NCBI RefSeq assembly: GCF_001418565.1
Contig: NZ_LIQQ01000097.1
Location: 2,704 to 39,008 of the forward strand
Source of the DNA: Streptomyces graminilatus
GTDB taxonomy: Bacteria > Actinomycetota > Actinomycetes > Streptomycetales > Streptomycetaceae
DNA length: 36,305 bases
Direction of reading: 5' to 3'
Below, piece by piece: positions 7,475-14,425 of this stretch. Each line of letters opens with the position of its first letter. Position 1 is the stretch's first letter. The translations under genes and the position numbers were made by a program. Below the pieces are notes generated by a model, which worked only from the letters and a program-made list of their open reading frames with translations, was not told the DNA's origin and made no database searches.

Positions 7475-7951
7475 TTGTGGAGTCGTGGCGCGCTTCTGGG
7501 CCGTGTTCTGCTGCCGCTCGTGGACCACCAGGAGCCGTGGCGGCAGGATCGGCGCCGCGAGAATCTGCGGGCCTGGGAGATCGGCACGGCGGCAGGTGAG
7601 CGGACGATCGAGATCATCGCGGCCCTGGCCGTGCACGCGGTGGCACTCGACGATTCGTTGTCCGCAGAGGAGATCGACGCACTGCCCCTCAAGGTCGTGG
7701 CGGATACCGTGACCGGCAAGCGCGACTACGAACTGCTCGCCGGGCTCCCGGACCCCTTCACCGACGAACGTGACGGACATGCCGTCAGCGTCTTCCGTCT
7801 GTGCGTCTACAGGGGCGGTCAGTACAGCCTCCAACTTGTCCGGCTGGGCAGGGAGTTGCACCATGCGCTGATCGTCCTGGCTGAACGTGCGCCGATACGA
7901 TCCCCCACGTGCGGGGACGTTTTCCGCCGGGCGTCCGCCGAGCTGAGCTGA
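7475..7951 (+). CDS. Hypothetical protein, TTG start
   Basis: Encodes a 158-residue protein I do not recognise. It starts at a TTG with AGGAG nine bases upstream; an in-frame TAG at 7460 rules out an earlier start. The protein has no signal peptide or membrane helix. It contains two helical stretches (ERTIEIIAALAVHAVALDDS and DALPLKVVADTVTGKRDYEL) and a beta-rich segment (HAVSVFRLCVYRGGQYSLQLV, ending in RLGRELHHALIVLAE). Codon use is typical for the host though less extreme than in core genes. It lies between the VOC gene and a small membrane protein on the same strand, about 100 and 70 bp away. Confidence 0.6.
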   Translation: MWSRGALLGRVLLPLVDHQEPWRQDRRRENLRAWEIGTAAGERTIEIIAALAVHAVALDDSLSAEEIDALPLKVVADTVTGKRDYELLAGLPDPFTDERDGHAVSVFRLCVYRGGQYSLQLVRLGRELHHALIVLAERAPIRSPTCGDVFRRASAELS

Positions 7952-8022
7952 GGCACATGCTCAGGGCGGAGATGAGTACTTGCGCTCTGTCCCGCCGTAC
8001 AGCGACCCGAAATCCTGTGGTC

Positions 8023-8439
8023 ATGGAGCGACAACTACCGAACCCGAAACCCGTCCACCACCTGCTGGCGACTCTTCTGACGACCGGGGTGGCGATGGCC
8101 GCGTGGGCCGGGTGGCTGGGGTGGGACCAGCGATATGACACGCAGCCCGATGGCACGACGAGCGGGCCGTACGAGGCGTGGCAGGTGGTCGGGCTGGTGC
8201 TGACCCTGCTGGTGTCGGTGTACTGGGCGGCGTCCCGGCGTTACAACTACGGCGCTGTGCTCGGCACCACGGCCGGTCTGACCGTCGCCGCCTTCTACGA
8301 CTGGTCCGACGACGCCAGCGGGCTCTTCGTCGTCGGGGTGGGCATGGTCATGATGGGGAGCCTCGGCGTGACCACCGCCCTTTCCGCTGTGATCGCCTCC
8401 CTGAGGCGAGAAGGCCCCTCGGGTGTCCCGGCCGCGTAG
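8023..8439 (+). CDS. Small four-helix membrane protein
   Basis: Encodes a 138-residue integral membrane protein with four hydrophobic segments (LLATLLTTGVAMAAWAGWLG, VVGLVLTLLVSVYWAA, YGAVLGTTAGLTVAAFY and LFVVGVGMVMMGSLGVTTAL). No catalytic motif is visible, so the function is unknown. The ATG at 8023 begins just before the first helix; GTG 8017 is an alternative, and the frame is open further upstream but Arg-rich. It is convergent with the carboxymuconolactone decarboxylase-like gene, with a shared hairpin terminator between them. Confidence 0.75.
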   Translation: MERQLPNPKPVHHLLATLLTTGVAMAAWAGWLGWDQRYDTQPDGTTSGPYEAWQVVGLVLTLLVSVYWAASRRYNYGAVLGTTAGLTVAAFYDWSDDASGLFVVGVGMVMMGSLGVTTALSAVIASLRREGPSGVPAA

Positions 8440-8440
8440 C

Positions 8441-8477
8441 GTCTGGCCCGCCGTCCGAATCGGGCGGCGGGCCAGAC
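8441..8477. terminator. Bidirectional hairpin terminator
   Basis: Two 17-base arms (8441-8457 and 8461-8477; GTCTGGCCCGCCGTCCG against CGGGCGGCGGGCCAGAC, one mismatch) around a three-base loop, between convergent genes ending at 8439 and 8495. It is nearly the same sequence as the hairpin at 10550-10588. Confidence 0.85.
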
Positions 8478-8494
8478 GGCCGGGCACCCCGCGC

Positions 8495-8821
8495 TCAGCC
8501 CTGGGCGTCGGTTTCGGCGTCGGCGACCGCGATGGCGATGCCCAGTGCCTTGGCGATGTTCCCCGCGGCGGTCATGACGCGGGCGGTGCCCACGATGGGC
8601 GCGATGGCGACCAGGACGTCCTGGAGCCGCTCGACGGTCAGGCCGCTCGTGAGGGCGGGGTCGATGTTGGCCACGTACGAGATGGGCGGGGCGTCCGAGG
8701 CGGCGAGTGCCGCGATACGCGTGAGGACGAGCAGGTCCGGGGGCATCCCGCAGCGCTCGATCGAGTCGACCGTCATGGCGGCGAGAGTGTCCAGTACCGG
8801 GGTTTCGGATGCAGTGGCCAT
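8495..8821 (-). CDS. Carboxymuconolactone decarboxylase-like protein
   Basis: Encodes a 108-residue all-helical protein of the CMD/AhpD-like fold. The pattern LDTLAAMTVDSIERCGMPPD, then LTRIAALAASDAPPISY, then LTVERLQDVLVAIAPIVGTA and a final hydrophobic helix fits this family. It lacks the CxxC of AhpD-type peroxidase partners, so redox activity is unlikely; related small proteins in actinobacteria have unknown roles. The start is secure: AGGAGG lies nine bases upstream of the ATG. It is divergent from the amphi-Trp gene at 9132, and their shared spacer holds a set of 12-bp repeats. Confidence 0.8.
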   Translation of the reverse strand: MATASETPVLDTLAAMTVDSIERCGMPPDLLVLTRIAALAASDAPPISYVANIDPALTSGLTVERLQDVLVAIAPIVGTARVMTAAGNIAKALGIAIAVADAETDAQG

Positions 8822-9049
8822 GTCGCTTGTCCTCCTGGTGGGTCTGGTGGATATCGAGCCCCGAGGGAGAAATGAGCTCCTCTCAAAGCTAGAACCCATC
8901 CGGGCCACGCGCATGGGGGCGGGCAAGGGTGCTGCTCTGACCTGCGCGTACTGGCTGCGAGCCGTTCGTCGGGCACCGCCCGTCGGGCACCCGAGGTGCG
9001 CGGTGAACCCGGGAACGCGAGATTGGGAGTAGCCCGACGGCCGAAACCC

Positions 9050-9097
9050 GACCGCGCAATTGACCGCGCAATTGACCGCGCGATCGAACGCGCGGTC
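9050..9097. repeat. Four 12-bp repeats with an embedded inverted repeat
   Basis: Units at 9050-9061 and 9062-9073 are identical (GACCGCGCAATT). The third (GACCGCGCGATC, 9074-9085) differs at two bases, and the fourth (GAACGCGCGGTC, 9086-9097) is related to the third in inverted orientation, so GACCGCGCG and CGCGCGGTC form a perfect 9-bp inverted repeat. The block lies 35-82 bp upstream of the amphi-Trp gene, and TTGACC recurs where a -35 box could be. This is the only notable structure in the 310-bp divergent spacer 8822-9131. Confidence 0.8.
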
Positions 9098-9131
9098 GTT
9101 CGGGGCAGGCCGCATCCGATCGGAGACGCCC

Positions 9132-9566
9132 ATGAAGGACCTCAAGTTCGAGCAGAAGCGCGCTCTCTCACGCCTTGAGGCGGCCGACCAACTCGCAGCG
9201 CTCGCCGCCGCACTGAGGGAGGGCGGGGAAGCCGAACTGGAACTCGGCGCCGGAACGCTGAGCCTGCGGATCCCCGACGACCTGCGCAGCGAGGTGGAGA
9301 TCGAGATCGACGACGGGGAGGTCGAGCTGGAGATCGAGTTCAAGTGGCCGACGGCGTCGGCCGGGAAGGCGTCGACCCGGAAAGCACCGGAGTTGACGGT
9401 CGCCGGCACGGAGAAGGCCACAAAGAAGACCGCGACGAAGGCCACCACGAAGGCCACCACCAAAGCCGCGACCCGCAAGAGCGTGCCGCCCGCGAAGCCA
9501 GGGCGCGGCAGCACGAGCACCGCCAAGGCCAAGGGTTCGAAGCGGCCCACCAGGAAAACCCGCTGA
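9132..9566 (+). CDS. Amphi-Trp domain protein with lysine/alanine-rich tail
   Basis: Encodes a 144-residue protein. Residues 1-78 match the amphi-Trp domain pattern: an N-terminal amphipathic helix (LSRLEAADQLAALAAALREG), acidic strands (EAELELGAGTLSLRIPDDL, VEIEIDDGEVELEIEFKWP) and the terminal aromatic-Pro. The domain's function is not established. Residues 79-144 form a basic low-complexity tail with repeats of the type KATTKATTKAATRK, reminiscent of histone H1-like and HupS-type tails, suggesting nucleic-acid contact; this is inference. The ATG at 9132 has GGAG upstream. Basic tail and acidic domain in one chain is unusual charge segregation. Confidence 0.8.
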   Translation: MKDLKFEQKRALSRLEAADQLAALAAALREGGEAELELGAGTLSLRIPDDLRSEVEIEIDDGEVELEIEFKWPTASAGKASTRKAPELTVAGTEKATKKTATKATTKATTKAATRKSVPPAKPGRGSTSTAKAKGSKRPTRKTR

Positions 9567-9610
9567 GCCGACGAGGACGTCAGAGGACGTCAACCGACGT
9601 TCCTGAGCCG

Positions 9611-10447
9611 TCACGCCGCTATCGGGACGAAGGAATGCATGTCGTCCGCACCGTCATGCACGACGCCGTAGGTGCCCTCGGGCACCTCGTTCCAGGCGCC
9701 CGGCAGATCACCGAGAGGCTCGGACACGATGAGGCGGGTCTCGTCGGACACATCCCGCAGGAACGGGATATCGGGGTGCAGCTTGCGCAGCGCGTCCACG
9801 CGGGTGCTGTAGAACAGCGACCGGGATTCGCCCTGGCTCGAGTAGCGGAAGGACCACAGGCTCTCGCCGTCGGTCACGGCGACCGTCATCTGGAGCGGGA
9901 ACTCCACACCGTGGTCGTGGCCGATGCGCTCCACCACCCCCGCCATCCTGGCCACGGCACCGGGCGGGTCCTCGTCCAGGCCGAAGGTCAACGCCAGGTA
10001 GAACATCATCTCCGAGTCCGTCGTTCCCTCGATGTCGGAGAACATGTCAGGGTCGACGAGCATGGCCAGCTCGCGGCGTATGAGGTGGAACCCTGTGATG
10101 GCACCGTTGTGCATCCACATCCAGCGGCCGTGCCGGAAGGGGTGGCAGTTCGTCTGCTGCACCGCGGTACCGGTCGACGCCCGTATGTGGGCGAAGAACA
10201 ACCCAGAGCGGACATGGTCCGCGATCTCCCTCAGGTTGCGGTTGTTCCAGGCGGGGCCTACGTCCTTGAGCAGGGCCGGGGTGTCGATGCTTTCCTCCGA
10301 GTACCATCCGACGCCGAAACCGTCGCCGTTGGTGGTCTCGACACCCAGACTGGAGTGGAGACTCTGATCGATCAGCGAGTGTTGCGGTCTGTAGAGGATG
10401 GTGTCGAGAAGCAGGGGTGTACCCGAGTAAGCGAGCCATCGGCACAT
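9611..10447 (-). CDS. Class II glutamine amidotransferase (YafJ/EgtC-like)
   Basis: Encodes a 278-residue Ntn-type amidotransferase. The start MCRWLAYSG puts the catalytic Cys at position 2, exposed after Met removal. Conserved blocks follow: TTNGDGFGVGWY, FFAHIRASTGT, QQTNCHPFRHGRWMWMHNGA, TDSEMMFYLAL. Family members hydrolyse gamma-glutamyl amides; EgtC does so in ergothioneine synthesis. No egtABD genes are adjacent, so a stand-alone YafJ-like role is more likely. AGGTGA precedes the ATG by six bases. It lies downstream of aglA on the same strand but is separated from it by a strong terminator. It is convergent with the amphi-Trp gene (44-bp gap). Confidence 0.9.
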   Translation of the reverse strand: MCRWLAYSGTPLLLDTILYRPQHSLIDQSLHSSLGVETTNGDGFGVGWYSEESIDTPALLKDVGPAWNNRNLREIADHVRSGLFFAHIRASTGTAVQQTNCHPFRHGRWMWMHNGAITGFHLIRRELAMLVDPDMFSDIEGTTDSEMMFYLALTFGLDEDPPGAVARMAGVVERIGHDHGVEFPLQMTVAVTDGESLWSFRYSSQGESRSLFYSTRVDALRKLHPDIPFLRDVSDETRLIVSEPLGDLPGAWNEVPEGTYGVVHDGADDMHSFVPIAA

Positions 10448-10549
10448 GAGCGATCACCTGTCCTGGATGAGTCCGCCGGTCACTGGCTCATCTCATTTTC
10501 GCCTCCCTCGCCGCGCATCGCCATGCGGGCCCCGCGACTGTCGAGACCG

Positions 10550-10588
10550 TGCCTGGCCCACCGCCCGAACCGGGCGGCGGGCCAGGCA
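10550..10588. terminator. Strong hairpin terminator after aglA
   Basis: Arms TGCCTGGCCCACCGCCCG (10550-10567) and CGGGCGGCGGGCCAGGCA (10571-10588) pair over 18 bases with one mismatch around a three-base loop, 21 bp beyond the aglA stop. The stem is shared almost entirely with the hairpin at 8441-8477. Confidence 0.85.
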
Positions 10589-10608
10589 GGTTCGGCCTCA
10601 AGCAGTCG

Positions 10609-12342
10609 TCAGGCAGTCGTCCACCAGACCGTCGTGTCCGACGGGAGCTTCGCCTCGGCCTCCGCGACGGTCACTTCGCCGCTGGCGACCAGGATCTCGC
10701 CGTACGCCGGGATCGTGACCGACTCGCCGCTCGTGTTCGCGACGCAGACGAAGTCGCCGCGCCGGAAGGCGAGGACGCCCTCGGGGGCCTTCAGCCACTC
10801 GACGGAGTCGCCCGCACCGAGGCCGGGGTGTTCGCGGCGGGCGGTGAGGGCGCTGCGGTACAGCTCCAGGGTGGAGTCGGGCGTGCCCGTCTGTGCCTCT
10901 ACGCTCAGCTCGCCCCACTCCGCCGGCTGCGGAAGCCAGGAGCCGCCCCCGCCGAAGCCGTACGACTGGCCCTCGCGGGTCCATGGGATCGGCACCCGGC
11001 AGCCGTCGCGGAAGCCGTCCTGGCCGGCGCCCCGGAAGTACGCGGGGTCCTGGCGGACTTCGTCCGGGAGGTCGACGACGTCCGGGAGGCCGAGCTCCTC
11101 GCCCTGGTAGACGTAGGCCGAGCCGGGCAGCGCCAGCATGAGGAGGGTTGCCGCGCGTGCTCTGCGCAGGCCCAGTGCCCGGTCTCCGGCCAGGCGGATC
11201 TGGGTGCCGAGGCCGGGCTCGTTGGCGAAGCGCGTCGCGTGGCGGGTCACGTCGTGGTTCGACAGGACCCAGGTGGCGGGGGCGTTCACCGGGCGCATGG
11301 CGTCGAGGGTGCGGTCGATGACGGCCTTCAGTTCCGCCGCGTCCCAATAGGTGCTCAGGTATTGGAAGTTGAAGGCCTGGTGGAGTTCGTCCGGGCGGAC
11401 GTAGTTCGCCGTGCGCTCGATGGTCGGGGTCCAGGCCTCGGCCACAAAAATGCGCCCACCCGTCTCCCGCCGCCGCCCTTTCAAGGAAGGCCCTTCGGGC
11501 CCTTTCTTATTTCCCGCGTACTCGTCGAGGATCAGGCGCCATTCGCGGTAGATGGCGTGTACGCCGTCCTGATCGAAGAACGGCATGACATCGTTGCCCA
11601 GGAGCCTGACTTGGTCGTGGATTCCGAGGTCCGGGAGGCCCTCCGCCTTCACCAGTCCGTGTGCGACGTCGATCCGGAATCCGTCGACGCCCATGTCCAG
11701 CCAGAAGCGGAGCACCGAGCGGAACTCGTCCCCGACGGCCGGGTGTTCCCAGTTGAAGTCGGGCTGCTCGGGCGCGAAGAGGTGCAGGTACCAGTCGCCA
11801 GGGGTGCCGTCGGGTTCGGTGATCCTGGTCCAGGCCGGGCCGCCGAAGACGGACTCCCAGTCGTTGGGCGGGAGTTCGCCGTTCCCGCCCTTGCCGGGGC
11901 GGAAGTGGTAGCGGGCCCGGAGTGGGGAGCCGGGGCCTTCCGCGACCGCCCGCTTGAACCACTCGTGCTGGTCGGAGGAGTGGTTGGGGACCAGATCGAC
12001 GATGATCCTGAGGTTCAGCTGGTGGGCGTCGCGGATCAGGGCGTCCGCGGCCGGCAGCGACCCGAACATCGGGTCCACCGCACGGTAGTCGGCGACGTCG
12101 TAGCCGGCGTCGGCCTGCGGGGAGGCGTAGAAGGGGCTGAGCCATACGGCGTCGACGCCCAGGTCACGCAGGTACGGGAGGCGGGTGCGGACGCCTTCCA
12201 GGTCGCCCATTCCGTCGGCGTTGCTGTCGGCGAAGCTGCGGGGGTAGACCTGGTAGATCACGGCGTCGCGCCACCAGTCGCGGTGGGCGGCGACTGCGTC
12301 GGCGGTGGAGGTCGGGGCCGGAGCGGTCGAGTGCTGGCTCAT
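10609..12342 (-). CDS. aglA: GH13 alpha-glucosidase with an 18-residue insertion
   Basis: Encodes a 577-residue intracellular alpha-glucosidase (GH13) that cleaves maltose and maltodextrins to glucose. Visible motifs: WWRDAVIYQVYPRSF, DLVPNHSS, GFRIDVAH with nucleophile Asp225, VAEAW with acid/base Glu302, and SNHDVTRH with Asp364. The start MSQHSTAPAPT follows AAGGACG; upstream in-frame Met codons lie in the repeat-rich scar. Residues 278-295 (NKKGPEGPSLKGRRRETG) interrupt the loop just before the strand carrying Glu302, use host-rare AAT/AAA codons and are encoded by a hairpin element. In other streptomycetes the gene sits behind malEFG; here it directly follows a malE remnant and may be transcribed from the malE promoter. 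The symbol rests on this context. Confidence 0.92.
   Translation of the reverse strand: MSQHSTAPAPTSTADAVAAHRDWWRDAVIYQVYPRSFADSNADGMGDLEGVRTRLPYLRDLGVDAVWLSPFYASPQADAGYDVADYRAVDPMFGSLPAADALIRDAHQLNLRIIVDLVPNHSSDQHEWFKRAVAEGPGSPLRARYHFRPGKGGNGELPPNDWESVFGGPAWTRITEPDGTPGDWYLHLFAPEQPDFNWEHPAVGDEFRSVLRFWLDMGVDGFRIDVAHGLVKAEGLPDLGIHDQVRLLGNDVMPFFDQDGVHAIYREWRLILDEYAGNKKGPEGPSLKGRRRETGGRIFVAEAWTPTIERTANYVRPDELHQAFNFQYLSTYWDAAELKAVIDRTLDAMRPVNAPATWVLSNHDVTRHATRFANEPGLGTQIRLAGDRALGLRRARAATLLMLALPGSAYVYQGEELGLPDVVDLPDEVRQDPAYFRGAGQDGFRDGCRVPIPWTREGQSYGFGGGGSWLPQPAEWGELSVEAQTGTPDSTLELYRSALTARREHPGLGAGDSVEWLKAPEGVLAFRRGDFVCVANTSGESVTIPAYGEILVASGEVTVAEAEAKLPSDTTVWWTTA
11455..11511 (-). repeat. Hairpin element inserted in frame in aglA
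   Basis: This segment encodes the 18 extra residues. It includes arms AAGGAAGGCCC and GGGCCCTTTCTT (11483-11508) around TTC, forming a near-perfect stem, followed by a purine/pyrimidine-skewed GC-rich half. Codons AAT, AAA, AAA are rare in the host. The family alignment as I know it runs from DEYxG directly into xRIFVAEAW, so the segment looks like a small mobile repeat inserted in frame. Confidence 0.6.
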
Positions 12343-12634
12343 AACGTCCTTGCTGCGTAATGGAGTTCGGGTCATGGGTTGTCGAGGAGCTTTGTCGGCT
12401 GCGGGCCGGTGGGGGCTGGTCGCGCCCCGCGGCGGAGCCGCAGTTCGATACAGCCCCGCGCCTCTGAAGACGGGCGTGGTCGAACCGTTGGACAACAGCG
12501 GCCGCGGTGACAGCGGGGTCGGATAGTCACCGTGGCCGCCGACCCGTGCCCCGAAGGGGCGCGAGGAACTGCGCGACCAGCCACGACGCGGCCGCAGACG
12601 ATCGACGGCACATCGCGGCCCTCCCAGCGGAGCG
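12343..12634. other. Scar of the lost malEFG operon with two dispersed elements
   Basis: Between the end of the malE remnant and aglA, where the rest of malE plus malF and malG would normally be, there is only about 290 bp. It contains two copies, in opposite orientation, of a palindromic element (12411-12463 and 12541-12584; shared core GCGCGACCAGCC). The interval 12464-12540 shows no recognisable gene. A third copy of the element lies at 19087-19131. Confidence 0.7.
12411..12584. repeat. Two inverted copies of a Streptomyces-type palindromic element
   Basis: The copy at 12541-12584 reads CCCCGAAGGGGCGCG, then a few bases, then AACTGCGCGACCAGCC. The copy at 12411-12463 carries the complement (GGCTGGTCGCGC... 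and ...GCAGTTCGATACAGCCCCGCG). This GC-rich family with a CCCCxAAGGGG hairpin and ACTGCGCGACCAGCC tail is, to my knowledge, very common between Streptomyces genes. Here the pair flanks the position of a deletion. Confidence 0.75.
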
Positions 12635-12805
12635 TCACCCCTCCTTGGCCAGGGCCTGGTACGCCGGCGCCTCGTTGGTGGCGTTGGAGGTGTCCCACCA
12701 GGTGATGGTGACCGGACCGTCGGCCTTGCCGCTGCCTCCGCCGCAGGCCGTCGCCGCGAGAGCGATGGACGCCACCAGCGCGGTGGCCGCTATGCCACGC
12801 CGCAT
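12635..12805 (-). pseudogene. malE: malE remnant (maltose-binding lipoprotein, N-terminus only)
   Basis: Only 56 codons remain of the maltose/maltodextrin ABC-transporter binding protein, normally about 420 residues. The start has a perfect AAGGAGAA, and the signal peptide with lipobox (LAATACGGG) and the beginning of the mature protein (VTITWWDTSNATNEAPAYQA, then LAKEG) are intact. The frame then runs straight into a TGA in unrelated repeat DNA. The rest of malE, malF and malG are absent, and aglA follows. As written, the truncated product could still be made and exported but not bind sugar. An assembly collapse between repeats is the alternative explanation. Confidence 0.85.
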
Positions 12806-13259
12806 GAGTTCTCCTTGAGGATGAAAGCCCGTGTACTGGCGGTAACGGGCCCGTCCGCCGTCGCCGCCGACTGTCCGGCCGCACCGTTGCCGCCGCCGAG
12901 CGACGTGAACGTAACAGCCCTGCAAGTACGACGAAAGACCTTGCTGTAAAAAATTGCAAGAACCGACGACAGTTAACACACCGTGACCCCCGAAGCGCCT
13001 GCCATCAACCCTCCCGATCCCCCGTTCTACCGCTGCCCAGCGGGATCTTGGACACTTGTGCAAGACTCTGCAAGCTCTTGCCATGTACGCCCTTGAGACC
13101 CATGCCAGACCCACGAGGGAGCGCGCGATGACGCAGCAACCCGCAGCGGCGGGCGGCCTGCCCGGCCGGCCGACGGGCCGCACAGCGGGCCGTCCGACGG
13201 CCCGTGCCCGGCGCCCGTTCGGTGGGCAAGGCGAGGGGCGGCCGGTACAGTCCAGCCCT
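12806..13259. promoter_or_regulatory. malR-malE divergent control region with MalR-like boxes
   Basis: The spacer holds several TTGCAAG-type boxes expected for MalR-like LacI repressors: CCTTGCTG/ATTGCAAG at about 12939-12960, TGCAAG at 12921, and CTTGTGCAAG/TGCAAG/CTTGCC at 13055-13082. The first group would overlap the malE promoter. The second group sits about 180-205 bp upstream of malR. TACAGT at about 13248 lies just before the malR GTG and could be the -10 of a leaderless transcript. The middle (12960-13050) shows nothing else. Confidence 0.6.
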
Positions 13260-14294
13260 GTGACCACACGGCTTGCCGACATCGCCGCCCAAGCGGGGGT
13301 GAGCGAAGCGACGGTCAGCCGGGTCCTGAACGGGAAGCCGGGCGTCGCCGCCACCACCCGCCAGACCGTGCTCGCCGCCCTCGACGTACTGGGGTACGAG
13401 CGCCCGGTCCGGCTGCGCCAGCGCAGCGAGGGCCTGGTGGGCCTGATCACCCCGGAGCTGGAGAACCCGATCTTCCCGGCCCTGGCGCAGGTCATCGGGC
13501 AGGCCCTGACCAGGCAGGGCTACACGCCTGTCCTGGCCACCCAGACGCCCGGCGGCTCCACGGAGGACGAGCTGACGGAGATGCTCGTCGACCGGGGCGT
13601 GGCCGGCATCATCTTCGTCTCCGGGCTGCACGCGGACACCTCCGCCGACATGACACGCTACGACCAACTCCGCGCCCAGGGCGTGCCGTTCGTCCTGGTG
13701 GACGGCTTCTCCCCCAAGGTGCAGGCGCCGTTCATCTCCCCCGACGACCGCGCCGCGATGACCCTCGCGGTGACGCATCTCGTCTCACTCGGTCACACCC
13801 GTATCGGGCTGGCCCTCGGCCCGAAGCGTTTCGTGCCGGTGCAGCGCAAGATCGAGGGCTTCGTACGGGCGATGCAGGATCTGCTGGGCCTGACGGCACA
13901 GGACGTGGAGACGCGGTTCGTCCAGCACTCGCTGTACACCCTGGAGGGCGGCCAGGCGGCGGCCATGGCGCTGATCGACCGGGACTGCACGGCGGTGGTG
14001 TGCGCGAGCGACATGATGGCGCTGGGCGCGATACGGGCGGCCAGACAGCGCGGTCTGGAGGTCCCCCGGGACGTCTCGGTCGTGGGTTTCGACGACTCCC
14101 CCCTGATCGCCTTCACCGACCCGCCCCTCACCACGGTCCGCAAGCCGGTCCCGGCGATGGGCCAGGCCGCCGTGCGCACGCTGCTTGAGGAGATCGGCGG
14201 TACGCCGGCTCCGCACAGCGAGTTCGTGTTCATGCCCGAGCTGGTGGTCCGGGGTTCGACAGCCTCGGCTCCTGGGGAACGCACTCGTCCCTAG
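13260..14294 (+). CDS. malR: Maltose regulator MalR (LacI family)
   Basis: Encodes a 344-residue LacI/GalR-type repressor. The helix-turn-helix starts at residue 5 (RLADIAAQAGVSEATVSRVL, then NGKPGVAATTRQTV). A hinge and periplasmic-binding-protein-like domain follow, with VGLITPELENPIFPALAQVI and VVGFDDSPLIAFTDPPLTTV typical of MalR. It closely matches the Streptomyces maltose repressor as I remember it, which controls malEFG and responds to maltose/maltodextrins. GTG 13260 was chosen because it gives the family N-terminus; the open frame extends 68 codons upstream but that stretch is Pro/Arg-rich. No Shine-Dalgarno is seen, consistent with leaderless translation. Its main target operon is deleted here, leaving aglA. 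Confidence 0.93.
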   Translation: MTTRLADIAAQAGVSEATVSRVLNGKPGVAATTRQTVLAALDVLGYERPVRLRQRSEGLVGLITPELENPIFPALAQVIGQALTRQGYTPVLATQTPGGSTEDELTEMLVDRGVAGIIFVSGLHADTSADMTRYDQLRAQGVPFVLVDGFSPKVQAPFISPDDRAAMTLAVTHLVSLGHTRIGLALGPKRFVPVQRKIEGFVRAMQDLLGLTAQDVETRFVQHSLYTLEGGQAAAMALIDRDCTAVVCASDMMALGAIRAARQRGLEVPRDVSVVGFDDSPLIAFTDPPLTTVRKPVPAMGQAAVRTLLEEIGGTPAPHSEFVFMPELVVRGSTASAPGERTRP

Positions 14295-14425
14295 GGTGGA
14301 GAAATGCCCCGCTTCGGGCAGTCCCCTGGTAGGAGAACGGGGTGCCCTCCCGCCGTAGAACGTGCGAGCGGGACTGGACCGAGGGAGGATCTGGGAGGGG
14401 ACCGAATCTGGCAGACTCTGTGTCC

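Noticed and set aside
9050..9097. CRISPR array
   Set aside because: The units are 12 bp and contiguous, without spacers; no cas gene is present. The same applies to the repeats at 3213-3275 and 1138-1180.
9344..11110. A 588-codon plus-strand frame
   Set aside because: It overlaps the amphi-Trp gene and is antisense to the amidotransferase and aglA genes; no domain is seen.
13056..13259. N-terminal extension of MalR
   Set aside because: LacI proteins begin at the helix-turn-helix; the extension is Pro/Arg/Gly-rich and includes the promoter-like TACAGT.
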